From Chitinophagales bacterium (lineage in GTDB: Bacteria; Bacteroidota; Bacteroidia; Chitinophagales; Saprospiraceae), in assembly GCA_013298845.1 (NCBI GenBank), contig JAAFJN010000005.1:20898-84897 (forward strand): a stretch of 64,000 nucleotides of DNA. Reading direction: 5' to 3'. Of the stretch, positions 25,941-35,300 are shown in pieces; position 1 is the first letter of the stretch; each line of letters begins with the position of its first letter. Under the pieces are notes generated by a model, which ran no database searches, was not told the origin of the DNA, and saw only the letters and a program-made list of their open reading frames with translations. Made by a program: the position numbers and the translations under genes.

Positions 25941-25948
25941 TATTTTTG
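25941..25948 (+). promoter_or_regulatory. -7 box TATTTTTG, candidate for the TonB receptor
   Basis: TAnnTTTG on the plus strand, about 190 bp before ATG 26136. It could alternatively be chance in AT-rich DNA. Confidence 0.35.
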
Positions 25949-26135
25949 TCAGGAAAAATAAAACTTAATGGCGTTGATCAGGCCAAAGTCCAGCGCAAGG
26001 CCGATCAAAAGTCGTCAATTTTTACGATAAGGGAAATTTTTTCGTTTGTTCTCAAATTTTATCACTTCATTTGTCCTTCGAATCGGGTAAAAAACCTGGT
26101 TTTCAGTTGACCAATGTTTTGAACTTAGCCAACCG

Positions 26136-28952
26136 ATGTCTCGTATGAAGCACGTTTACAAATTACTTACATTCACTGTTTTAGCACTATTCTTCACTAC
26201 ATCGCTGCTCGCCCAAAGTACCATTAAGGGCAAAGTAGTGGATGCCGAAACCGGAGAAGAACTCATTGGTGCCGCCGTTGTTATTCAGGGCGGTACGGGA
26301 GGGGCTAACACCGACTACAACGGGGAGTTTACCGTAAAAGTAGCCACTTTCCCGGTCCGCCTCAAAATCACGTACACGGGTTACAACCCCGAAGAATTGA
26401 CCGTAAACGAGGCTACCCAACGCCTCGACGTTCGCCTCAATTCCAGTTCGATCATGATTGATGAATTGGTGATTAAAGGCCAACGGATTGATGACAAACA
26501 AAAAGCCGCGCCATTAACCGTAGAAAACTTGGATGCCATTGCCATCAAAGAAACCGCCGCCGTTAGTTTTTACAATGGCCTGGGCAACCTCAAAGGCGTG
26601 GATATGACCACGGCGTCGTTGGGTTTTACGGTCATTAACACCCGTGGTTTTAACTCTACCAGCCCGGTGCGCTCCCTGCAAATTATTGACGGGGTAGATA
26701 ACCAGGCTCCGGGCCTCAACTTTTCGTTGGGTAATTTCGTTGGCGCAAGCGATCTGGACGTTAATAAGGTAGACCTGGTGGTGGGTGCCTCTTCGTCGTT
26801 TTACGGCCCTAACGCTTTTAACGGGGTTATTTCGATGGAAACGAAAAATCCGTTTATCCATAAGGGTTTATCGGTGTCGCTCAAAACGGGCGAACGCAAC
26901 CTGCTCGAAGGCGCCTTACGCTGGGCCGATGCCATTAATAATAAGGCCGGTAAACCGTTTATGGCCTACAAAATCAATATGTTTGGTTTGCGCGCCGATG
27001 ACTGGGTAGCCGATAATTACGACCCGGTAACGGGCACCGAAGGGAACCAGGTTTTTACCGATATTTCTAAAAATCCCGGTCGTTACAACGCAGTTAATAT
27101 TTACGGTGACGAACCCAATCCCACGTACAACTTCTCTACATTGTTCGATAGCCGGGCTGGCCTCAACTCTTTTAGCCGCACGGGCTACCGCGAAGTGGAC
27201 CTGGTGGATTACGACACCCGCAACCTGAAAGCCGGAGCAGCCTTGCACTTCCGCACCAACCCCTCCAAAGATTTTGAATCGCCGGAGTTGATTATTGCTT
27301 CCAACTTTGGGGCAGGTACCACGGTTTACCAGGGCGATAACCGTTTTAGTTTGCGCAATTTGTTGTTTTTCCAAAACCGCATTGAGTTCCGCAAACGCGA
27401 TAAATATTTCATTCGGGTGTACGGTACCAACGAAGACGCGGGCGACTCTTACGACCCGTATTTCACGGCTTTGTTGATGCAACGGGCGCAAAAATCGGCG
27501 GGACAATGGAGATCCGATTACGAACTTTGGTGGACGAGCAATAGTTTGGGTGCAGTTTTCAAAAGGATGAAAGAAATGGGTTATGGCACCACTGGCACCG
27601 ATCCTGCATCGCTCAGCCAATGGCAGGTGGACAACGCTGATTGGTTAGCCGAACAACACGCTCAAGCCGCTGCTCACGCCAGCCGCGCTAATAACAATAC
27701 CAGTACGCCCGATTTTTATGCACCGGGTACAGCGCGTTTCGATTCTTTATTCAATGCTATTACTTCCCGGAAAAATACCGAAGGCGGTACGCGCTTTTTT
27801 GATAAATCCGCGTTGTACCACGCCCACGGGGAGTACCGTTTCAGTTCCAAGTTTTTTGACGATGTCCGCGTTGGGGCCAATGGCCGTATGTATCGCCCGG
27901 TATCGGAAGGTACGATTTTTAGCGATAGTATCAGCCGGATTACCAATTTGGAATTTGGGGCGTACACGGGTGCCGAAAAACAAGTGGGCAAATTCCGGTT
28001 TTCGGCGACCGTTCGGGTGGATAAAAACCAAAATTTCAACTGGTTGGCCACGCCCGCCGCATCGGTAGTGTGGCAGCCCCGCGAACAAGACTATATCCGA
28101 TTGTCGTTTTCATCGGCCATTCGTAACCCAACCTTGACCGACCAATACCTGAACCTGCGCGTTGGTCCGGCTACTTTGGTGGGTAACCTGAATGGTTTTG
28201 ACAGTTTAATTACGCTCGAATCGTTTGCCGAATACCGCAAAGATCTTTTCCCCGATCGCAATCGTTTGAAATACCTTAATTTGGCACCAATACGGCCAGA
28301 AAAAGTGCAAACGATTGAATTAGGCTATCGCACTACGCTGTTCAAAAAATTATACGTGGATGCGGGATACTATTTTAATATTTACAGAGACTTCATCGGG
28401 TATAATATTGGTCTTACGCTGGATTTCATAGAGCCTATTGGCTTCCCCGATTACAGCACATTGGAAGTATGGCGGGTAGCGTCTAACGCTTCCCAAACGG
28501 TAACTACCCAGGGGTTTGCTTTGGGGCTGAACTATTATTTCCTCGATTACTTTATGGTGCAGGGGAATTACAGTTATAACCGCCTGAATACGGCCGAAAC
28601 CGACCCGATTGTTCCGGCATTTAACACCCCGGAGCACAAGTTTAACCTGGGCTGGTCGGCGCGTGATATTCCGTTGGGTTTGGGCAGCCGCAAAAACGTG
28701 TGGGGCTTTAATATCAACTACAAATGGATCGAAGGATTTGTTTTTGAAGGGTCGCCGCAGTTTACGGGCCAAATCCCAACGTATTCGTTGCTGGACGCTC
28801 AAATCAACTGCACCATCCCACGGATTAACTCGACCATCAAATTGGGTGCCGCCAACTTGTTAAACAACCAACAATTCCAGGTGTACGGTGGCCCAAGAAT
28901 TGGCCGAATGGCTTACCTTAGCTTACTGTATAATTTTCAAAAGAAAAACTAA
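26136..28952 (+). CDS. TonB-dependent outer-membrane receptor
   Basis: A 938-residue receptor. The signal peptide (to LLAQ, about residue 27) precedes a carboxypeptidase-regulatory-like domain (about 28-112; STIKGKVVDAETGEELIGA), then a plug (about 125-245; NTRGFNSTSPVRSLQIIDGVD, VDLVVGASSSFYGPNAFNGV) and a 22-strand-type barrel ending YLSLLYNFQKK, with aromatic residues at the end. It imports a ligand using TonB energy. No SusD partner follows, so it is not a typical SusCD polysaccharide system. The 3' neighbour, 43 bp downstream, is a secreted T9SS protein, probably co-transcribed. ATG 26145 is an alternative start. Confidence 0.92.
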   Translation: MSRMKHVYKLLTFTVLALFFTTSLLAQSTIKGKVVDAETGEELIGAAVVIQGGTGGANTDYNGEFTVKVATFPVRLKITYTGYNPEELTVNEATQRLDVRLNSSSIMIDELVIKGQRIDDKQKAAPLTVENLDAIAIKETAAVSFYNGLGNLKGVDMTTASLGFTVINTRGFNSTSPVRSLQIIDGVDNQAPGLNFSLGNFVGASDLDVNKVDLVVGASSSFYGPNAFNGVISMETKNPFIHKGLSVSLKTGERNLLEGALRWADAINNKAGKPFMAYKINMFGLRADDWVADNYDPVTGTEGNQVFTDISKNPGRYNAVNIYGDEPNPTYNFSTLFDSRAGLNSFSRTGYREVDLVDYDTRNLKAGAALHFRTNPSKDFESPELIIASNFGAGTTVYQGDNRFSLRNLLFFQNRIEFRKRDKYFIRVYGTNEDAGDSYDPYFTALLMQRAQKSAGQWRSDYELWWTSNSLGAVFKRMKEMGYGTTGTDPASLSQWQVDNADWLAEQHAQAAAHASRANNNTSTPDFYAPGTARFDSLFNAITSRKNTEGGTRFFDKSALYHAHGEYRFSSKFFDDVRVGANGRMYRPVSEGTIFSDSISRITNLEFGAYTGAEKQVGKFRFSATVRVDKNQNFNWLATPAASVVWQPREQDYIRLSFSSAIRNPTLTDQYLNLRVGPATLVGNLNGFDSLITLESFAEYRKDLFPDRNRLKYLNLAPIRPEKVQTIELGYRTTLFKKLYVDAGYYFNIYRDFIGYNIGLTLDFIEPIGFPDYSTLEVWRVASNASQTVTTQGFALGLNYYFLDYFMVQGNYSYNRLNTAETDPIVPAFNTPEHKFNLGWSARDIPLGLGSRKNVWGFNINYKWIEGFVFEGSPQFTGQIPTYSLLDAQINCTIPRINSTIKLGAANLLNNQQFQVYGGPRIGRMAYLSLLYNFQKKN

Positions 28953-28995
28953 GTACATCACAAATATTATCATTTTATAAACTTTTCTGCATTTC

Positions 28996-30540
28996 ATGAA
29001 AAAATTTACTTTTCTATGCATGATGGTGGCCTTTAGTGTTACCGTGTTAACGGCACAGGTACGCTACATGGACCAGGTATTTTCGCAAGCATCAACCACA
29101 ACTACTGTTTACGGTAATAACTACACAGTAATTACTTTATCACAAATTGGCCACACGGCTCCGTTGCCACAACGCGTAGATATTTATCAGCCCGTAGGTG
29201 ATACTGCCACCAATCGTCCGTTGATTATTTACCTGCACACCGGTAACTTTTTGCCTATTTCGGTCAATGGTTCTTGCGGTGGTACCATCACCGACTCTTC
29301 CAACGTTGAGTTTGCCAGCCGCCTCGCTAAAATGGGTTACGTTGTAGCCGTGGCGACTTACCGCCAAGGCTGGCGCCCCGATTTGCCACAGGAGTTGCTC
29401 AAGCGTTTCACATTGATTAACGCGGCTTATCGCGGGGTTCAGGACGTGCGTTCTTGCATTCGTTTCTTCCGCAAAACGGTAGCCGAGCAAGGCAACCCAT
29501 TTGGTATTGATCCCAATAAAGTAGTAGTTTGGGGCCAGGGCACCGGTGGTTATGTGTCACTTGCCGCCGGATACCTCAACACGTACAACGAAATCCTGAC
29601 CACTTCGGACCCGAATAAATTCCTGCTTCCAACGGCAGCGGGTAATATCCCGATGGTTATCCCAACTTACAACGGCGACGTAAATGGTTTCCCACCGGCT
29701 CCGCTTACCGTTTGTACGGTTGACGCTGCTTATGCGGCAGCCACTGGTTTCCCGGTAGGTGATACTTTGTGCACACCACAAAATCCTGGCTACCCGTCTA
29801 ACTTTAACCTGTGCGTAAACATGGGCGGTGCCCTCGGTGACAGCACGTGGTTGGATGCCGGTGAAATGCCTTTGATTTCGTACCACGTTCCTACGGACAA
29901 TTTCGCGCCTTGCGAAACAGACATCCTGAACGTGCCTACATTAAATGGTCCTGAACCGGTAGTGGAAGTAACGGGTTCTTGCGGTTTGCAGTCAATTATC
30001 GAGCAAAACGGCAACAACGACATTTTTGACTTTGTTCCGGCGGCACTTGACCCTTACAAAGTGAATGGTTTCAGCGGTTTCCGTCCATTCTCTGGTACAC
30101 CAGCCAACTCAAGTTCACCTTGGGAATGGAGAGCAGGTCCAAATCCTCCGGCCCCATCTCCGTTGTCTACTTGTAACAACGACGCCGCCAGCGCCCGTTC
30201 TTACATTGACACGATCATCGGTTACTTCGCGCCACGCGCTTGCCTTGCTTTGGCATTGGGTTGCGAATTCTCTAAAGTAAACGAGATCAACAGCGCCGAA
30301 ATCGGTTTGTCCGTATCTCCGGTACCTGCTACGGATGCGGTGTTCTTCCAAACTAAAGAAGAGCCAATCCGTTCTATTTACGTGTACGACCTCGGTGGCC
30401 GCTTGGTAAAAGCCCACACGGGTATTGACAATAACTCATTCCGCATGGAGCGCAATGTATTGGGCAATGGCCTGTACATCGCCGAATTGCGTTTTGACAA
30501 AGGTGTAGCGCGCCGCCGTATTGTTTTCTCCGGACAATAA
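28996..30540 (+). CDS. Secreted alpha/beta-hydrolase-like protein with T9SS type A tail
   Basis: A 514-residue exported protein. A signal peptide ends at VLTAQ (about 20). The middle resembles an esterase/carboxylesterase fold: RPLIIYLHTGNFLP (oxyanion region), RGVQDVRSCIRFFRKT, and the nucleophile elbow VVWGQGTGGYVSLAAG. In classical enzymes the elbow is GxSxG; here it is GQGTGG, Thr in place of Ser. It has many cysteines, fitting an extracellular disulphide protein. The tail (about 435-514; VSPVPATDAVFFQ...VLGNGLYIAELRF) is a type A sorting signal. Its position after the TonB receptor suggests surface processing of that receptor's ligand. A terminator follows. Confidence 0.78.
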   Translation: MKKFTFLCMMVAFSVTVLTAQVRYMDQVFSQASTTTTVYGNNYTVITLSQIGHTAPLPQRVDIYQPVGDTATNRPLIIYLHTGNFLPISVNGSCGGTITDSSNVEFASRLAKMGYVVAVATYRQGWRPDLPQELLKRFTLINAAYRGVQDVRSCIRFFRKTVAEQGNPFGIDPNKVVVWGQGTGGYVSLAAGYLNTYNEILTTSDPNKFLLPTAAGNIPMVIPTYNGDVNGFPPAPLTVCTVDAAYAAATGFPVGDTLCTPQNPGYPSNFNLCVNMGGALGDSTWLDAGEMPLISYHVPTDNFAPCETDILNVPTLNGPEPVVEVTGSCGLQSIIEQNGNNDIFDFVPAALDPYKVNGFSGFRPFSGTPANSSSPWEWRAGPNPPAPSPLSTCNNDAASARSYIDTIIGYFAPRACLALALGCEFSKVNEINSAEIGLSVSPVPATDAVFFQTKEEPIRSIYVYDLGGRLVKAHTGIDNNSFRMERNVLGNGLYIAELRFDKGVARRRIVFSGQ

Positions 30541-30560
30541 TTAACGGGCGTTTTACGCAA

Positions 30561-30602
30561 AAATCCCCCGGCAGCCGTATGGTTGTCGGGGGATTTGTTT
30601 TT
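30561..30602. terminator. Bidirectional intrinsic terminator
   Basis: AAATCCCCCG (30561-30570) pairs with CGGGGGATTT (30587-30596) and the stem continues inward (GCAGCC with GGTTGT). T runs follow on both strands. It serves the convergent genes ending at 30540 (plus) and 30661 (minus). Confidence 0.85.
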
Positions 30603-30660
30603 TGAGGGGGAAAACCTGAAATTAGGTATTCGTTCGCCACGCGATATTTTGCGCAAATAA

Positions 30661-31323
30661 TTAACAACTGCCCAATACCGCCTCGGCGAGTGCCCGTTCG
30701 TCGGGTTCTTTGGCCACTACCACCTCCGGAATACCCAATTCCGCTAAAGCCGCCGCCGTGGTGCCGCCAATGGCCACTATTTTTTGCCCAAAAACGTAAG
30801 GAAATACCGAAAAATAGGCTTTTGCATTCAACGGACTGGTAAACACCAGGGCTTGGGCGGCCGTCATCTCGGGTGGGTTATTGACGGGCAAATTATCGTA
30901 CACATTTAACAAAATACATTCAATACTCTCGCCCAAATACGCCCGGATACCCGGTTGCGCGTTGACCGCCCCCGGAAACAGTACCCGGCTTTTTTTGGCG
31001 ACCGTAAAAAAGGCTTTTGCCGTTGCCTCGGGGTCGCCGTTCCCGATAAAATCCGGGGTGCGAAAAATGTACCGGTCAATGGCATCGGCGGTGGCGGGAC
31101 CAATGGCACCAATGCGGAGCAACGGCGGGATATTTTTGCCCGGTAAAAAAAACTGGACGGCGTTTTTACTGGTAAAAAACCACCATTCGGCCGGTGGAAT
31201 TTTACTCACCGACAATGGGGTTAATTGCACCAACGACCGGCCTTCTACTTCCCACCCTACCCTTTCGAGCACAACGCGAAACTCCGAATCGTCGGCAACT
31301 TCTCTTGAAATGAACGCTATCAT
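30661..31323 (-). CDS. hemD: Uroporphyrinogen-III synthase
   Basis: A 220-residue cytoplasmic enzyme that cyclises hydroxymethylbilane with inversion of ring D, in haem and sirohaem synthesis. The two-domain pattern is visible: WWFFTSKNAVQFF and IGAIGPATADAI in the first half, LVFTSPLNAKAYF and IVAIGGTTAAALAELGI in the second, at positions typical of HemD. No other haem gene lies nearby. Its ATG follows the PorP/SprF stop by 1 bp, so it is the last gene of that operon and is likely co-translated. Confidence 0.88.
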   Translation of the reverse strand: MIAFISREVADDSEFRVVLERVGWEVEGRSLVQLTPLSVSKIPPAEWWFFTSKNAVQFFLPGKNIPPLLRIGAIGPATADAIDRYIFRTPDFIGNGDPEATAKAFFTVAKKSRVLFPGAVNAQPGIRAYLGESIECILLNVYDNLPVNNPPEMTAAQALVFTSPLNAKAYFSVFPYVFGQKIVAIGGTTAAALAELGIPEVVVAKEPDERALAEAVLGSC

Positions 31324-31324
31324 G

Positions 31325-32317
31325 CTAAAAGTAGTAATAAGTACCTTTTCCGCCGGAATCGGTGCGATCGGGGCGATTGGGATCTACCGCGTCACTGCCC
31401 TGCGGCGGGTTAATAATCCAGCGGAAAGTGGCTTCCACGCTGCCTTTGTTAAAGTTGCGCAGCCGCGTCAGGCCAATATCGTACGATAGCATAAACATCA
31501 GGTTGGGGGTAGCAAAAGCCCCCGCCATCAGGTCAATACTTTCACCAAAGTCTTTTTGGTCGCCACCAGTGCGGTAGGTTACCCCACCCAAAAAGCGCCG
31601 CCGAACGTCCATCATCACATTCAGATCCAGATCGGGCGGGGCGTTGCGCACGTACCGAAACAAAAACTGAGGTACCAGTTCAATTTGTTCACTAATGGCA
31701 AAAGCGCCGCCACTCATGACATTGAGGTGCCACTTTTCGCGCGAAACAAGTGCTCCTTCTTCCGAAAAATCAATATTGTTGTCCACCAGGCGGGGTACAC
31801 TGGCCCCCGCATACCAACGGGGTGCGGTGTAAAAAATACCCGTCCCGAAATTGGGGACAATTTTGCCCTGTACCCCGGTGGGCAAGGCTACATCTACCGA
31901 ACCGGGCTGAGAAGTGACGATTCGGGGATCGTTCCAGTTTTGCCGGAAATGGCGCATACTGGCTTGTATCCCGATGCCCAAATAACCGCGTGGTAACGCC
32001 ATCTGGTAAGCGTACGATACCTCGGCGGTGAGGTGCCGGTTGATGGTAATTTCGTTGCGCGACAGGTTCAACCCTACCCCAAAGTGATTACTCAAAACGG
32101 GTTGACAAAACGAAACCGCCTGGGTATTGGGTGCCCCTTCGATGCCGATCCATTGGTGCCGATTAATGACCGTAACCACCGGCGACGCATAACTGCCCGC
32201 GTAGGCCGGGTTGAAGGCCAATTTGTTGTACATAAATTGCGTCAGGGTGTTTTCCTGCTGCGCCCACAAACTGCCCGTTCCCAAAAGTGCGACAATAAAG
32301 GTAAATTTTATTTTCAT
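31325..32317 (-). CDS. PorP/SprF-family type IX secretion outer-membrane protein
   Basis: A 330-residue outer-membrane barrel protein. The signal peptide ends SLWAQ (about 20), followed by the family's opening QFMYNKLAFNPAYAGS and INRHQWIGIEGAP. It ends after AFATPNLMFMLSYDIGL, with a phenylalanine at the C-terminus. SprF/PorP proteins help export or anchor partners carrying type B sorting domains. It starts 5 bp after the stop of the 2647-residue protein, whose C-terminus has exactly that domain, so the two probably function as a secretion pair. hemD follows by 1 bp. Confidence 0.92.
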   Translation of the reverse strand: MKIKFTFIVALLGTGSLWAQQENTLTQFMYNKLAFNPAYAGSYASPVVTVINRHQWIGIEGAPNTQAVSFCQPVLSNHFGVGLNLSRNEITINRHLTAEVSYAYQMALPRGYLGIGIQASMRHFRQNWNDPRIVTSQPGSVDVALPTGVQGKIVPNFGTGIFYTAPRWYAGASVPRLVDNNIDFSEEGALVSREKWHLNVMSGGAFAISEQIELVPQFLFRYVRNAPPDLDLNVMMDVRRRFLGGVTYRTGGDQKDFGESIDLMAGAFATPNLMFMLSYDIGLTRLRNFNKGSVEATFRWIINPPQGSDAVDPNRPDRTDSGGKGTYYYF

Positions 32318-32322
32318 GGCTT

Positions 32323-35300
32323 TTATCGTTGAATAAGGATGAAACCCGTTTTGGTGGCAATATTGGTGGCCGTTGGGTATTTTAACACGTAAAAATAACT
32401 GCCAACGGGCAAAGGTTGGTTGTTATAAGTGCCTTCCCAGCCCTGCAAATAAGGAGCCTGGTGGAAAACCAGATCACCCCATTGGTTGAAAATCGAAAGT
32501 TCACTGTCGTTTTCGCAATCGGCGCAACCCAAACAAGGAATAAAGAACTGGTCATTGATATTATCGCCGTTGGGTGTAATTACCGACGGAATCTCACAGC
32601 CTTCCGAGGTGCCGACCTGCAACACCAATTCCGCAAAATCACAGGCCTGTTCGGGGGCCAGGGTAAGGCAGGCGATATTGCACACCCGGTACAACACGTT
32701 TTCTTCTCCGGCAAAAGTTACATCGGGGATATAGTTGTACAAACCGGAACCGGTGGTTCCCGTGGGCACCAATTGACCGGTATTGGGCGCCTCTTCGATG
32801 GTAATGATGTAATTTTCGGGTACAATATCGTTGGCTGCCAAATCAATGGCCACGGGGTTACCAAAGGGCACTACAACCAGGTCATCTTCGGCCTCGGGGC
32901 GCAATTCGAGGGTAACAATAGTCGTATCCCGCGATTTTTCCAAACAAAGGCCGCCGTTGGTTTGCCAGATAAATATATTGTCTCCTTGTTGCAAATTGGA
33001 CACATCGGTCTCGTACGAACTTGGGTTGTTAATAATAATGGACGGATTGGGGCTGCTCCACATACCAGTTTCAAACGACAACAATTCCGCTGCTTTTAAC
33101 CGGGTATTACCATCTGCCTTGCATTGCACAGTATCGGCTTGCGCAATGGGGATATTGTAAATTGGGATAATTTCGACGGTATCCATCGAAATACCGCAGG
33201 ACCGTCCGTCAACATTCCAAATAAAAATAAAACCACGTTGGGTGCTGGCAATAGGCCGTAATCCGGTAACTACAGTGCTGTTGCTGTCCGCATCCATAAT
33301 TTCAATGGGCGGATTGGTGATACTGGCCTGGCCAATCGGTTGCGTCCAATAACCGTCGTATAATTGTCCGGGGATCGCATTTAGGGTAATTTCTGAAGCA
33401 AAACACACCGTCGTATCCGCCATTGCCATGGCTTGTTCAAATGCATCCACCGAAATGAGCAGGGTATCCTGACTATAATTTTCGCAGGCACCCCGGCTTA
33501 AGGTCCATAAAAACTGGTAAACATTATTGGGGAGAACACCATTTGCCTCTGAAGCAAATAACGATGGCTCGGCAATAACAGTCGGTGTACCGCTCAATTG
33601 CGACCAGGCTCCGGTACCCACCGATGGAGGATTCGCGGTTAAGTTTACCTTAGGCCCCATACAAACCCCCAACGAATCGGACGCCACCTGCGCGAAAATA
33701 TTGGGAATAACGTCAAAAGAAAGCATGACCGGGGGGGACTTGAGCGACGAACAGCCGTCCAGTTCCGCGATCACGTAAAAAGAATTTGGACCCGGTAAAT
33801 AGCCTGTAAAATCGCTTAATTCAAATACCGGCGACAAACTGGGCGTACTCACGGCCGTTTGGGGGCTATGGTACCACGTATAATTGGCTAAATTTGTCTG
33901 CGTGCCCTGGACCACAAACAACCTAAGCGTATCGGCTTGTTGCAAACAAATATTGCTTTCGGCGAGGGCTAAGGGGCGCTGCGGGCGCGGTTTTACCACA
34001 ACCGAAACCGGTTCTCCCTGCGAAGACTGGCATCCTTCGGTGGTTTTAATACTAATAAAATATTCTTCCCCCGCGTGTTCGGGCAAAGCCGGAAAACGGA
34101 ACGGTGTACTGGTATTACCAGCACTTACCGAAAACCCGGCAGGACCCGTCCACAGCCATTCGGCAACCATAATACCCGGTTCGGCAGTGGCGATAAACTG
34201 CAAGGTATCGCCTTCGCACACCGGAGAATTCACTTCAACCATCGGGGCGGCAGGAAGTGCTTTGATGTCCAAAAACATGGGCGCCGACGGCAATGATACA
34301 CAATCCCCCACCTGTACTTCCACAATGTAAATACCTTCGTTGGCCGAAACCGCGCTAAAAATGGGATACGTGGGGTTATTGGTCACTAATCCCTGTACCG
34401 AGGGTACATACCAAGTAAAACTGGCCGAGGGCGGATAGGCTCCACTATTGGCAATCTCAACGTTCACCGGCTGGCCCTCACACACCGCATTGGCCTGTGC
34501 CAATACGGGGGTCGCCGGTGTCATTTGTAACGTAATGGTGGTGCTAAATGGTTGCGAAATACAACCGTATTGATCCGTGACCACCAAGGTGTAAGGGCCA
34601 TTGTTCGCCACCGATGCCGTTGGGATAACCGGATTGGGATCGGTATTGGTCGTCATGTTCGGGTACGTCCACAAATATTGGTATTGTTGCGTCACCGGAA
34701 TAATCGAGTGAGACAACTGTATCGAAGTAGTCCCATCTACACAAAGCGGTGCATTGCTTGTAATGGAGGTGATCATGGGCGGATTAACCACCTGTACCGA
34801 TACACTGGCATTGGCCGAACAACCGAAACTGGTCGATACCGTCACCTGGTATACACCCGATGAAGGCGTATCATCCGTTACATTGGGGCTGTTAAACGCC
34901 GTAAAACCATCCAACGGCGGGCCTGCCCACGAATAAGAAGTAACGGGTTGGTTCACATCGGCATCCAATTGCAATGTTCCACCCTGACAAATGACCGAAC
35001 TGGCGTTGATAATGACCACCGGATACGTTTCTACCGCTACCAAATGCGGCACCGATGCCGGTGAGGCGCAGCCGTTTAGCACCGAAATTACTTTCCAATA
35101 ACCTGAATCGGCCGGTGCGACATTGTTCAGGGTTAATCCGTTCATGGTACCGGTATTGATGGTATCTAACGCCGGAGAAACCCACAAAAACGGGTTACCA
35201 ATGGCGGGTTGGGCACTCAACATCACCGTAGCACCTTCACAAACGCCGCTGCTTCCGGTAATCACCGGCGTGTCAGGGCGATCGCGCACCGTCACCATCA

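Larger units (their letters stand above)
25872..26135. other. Divergent intergenic region DUF72 / TonB receptor
   Basis: It contains opposed -7 boxes at 25908-25915 (minus) and 25941-25948 (plus), then about 180 bp of leader with no clear structure. A 68-codon frame here starts with TTG and spans the promoters, so it is not counted. Confidence 0.5.

Noticed and set aside
25904..26110. 68-codon plus-strand frame ahead of the TonB receptor
   Set aside because: TTG start, spans two promoter boxes and has no family resemblance.
26136..30540. SusCD polysaccharide utilisation locus
   Set aside because: No SusD-like lipoprotein, glycoside hydrolase or sensor follows the TonB receptor.
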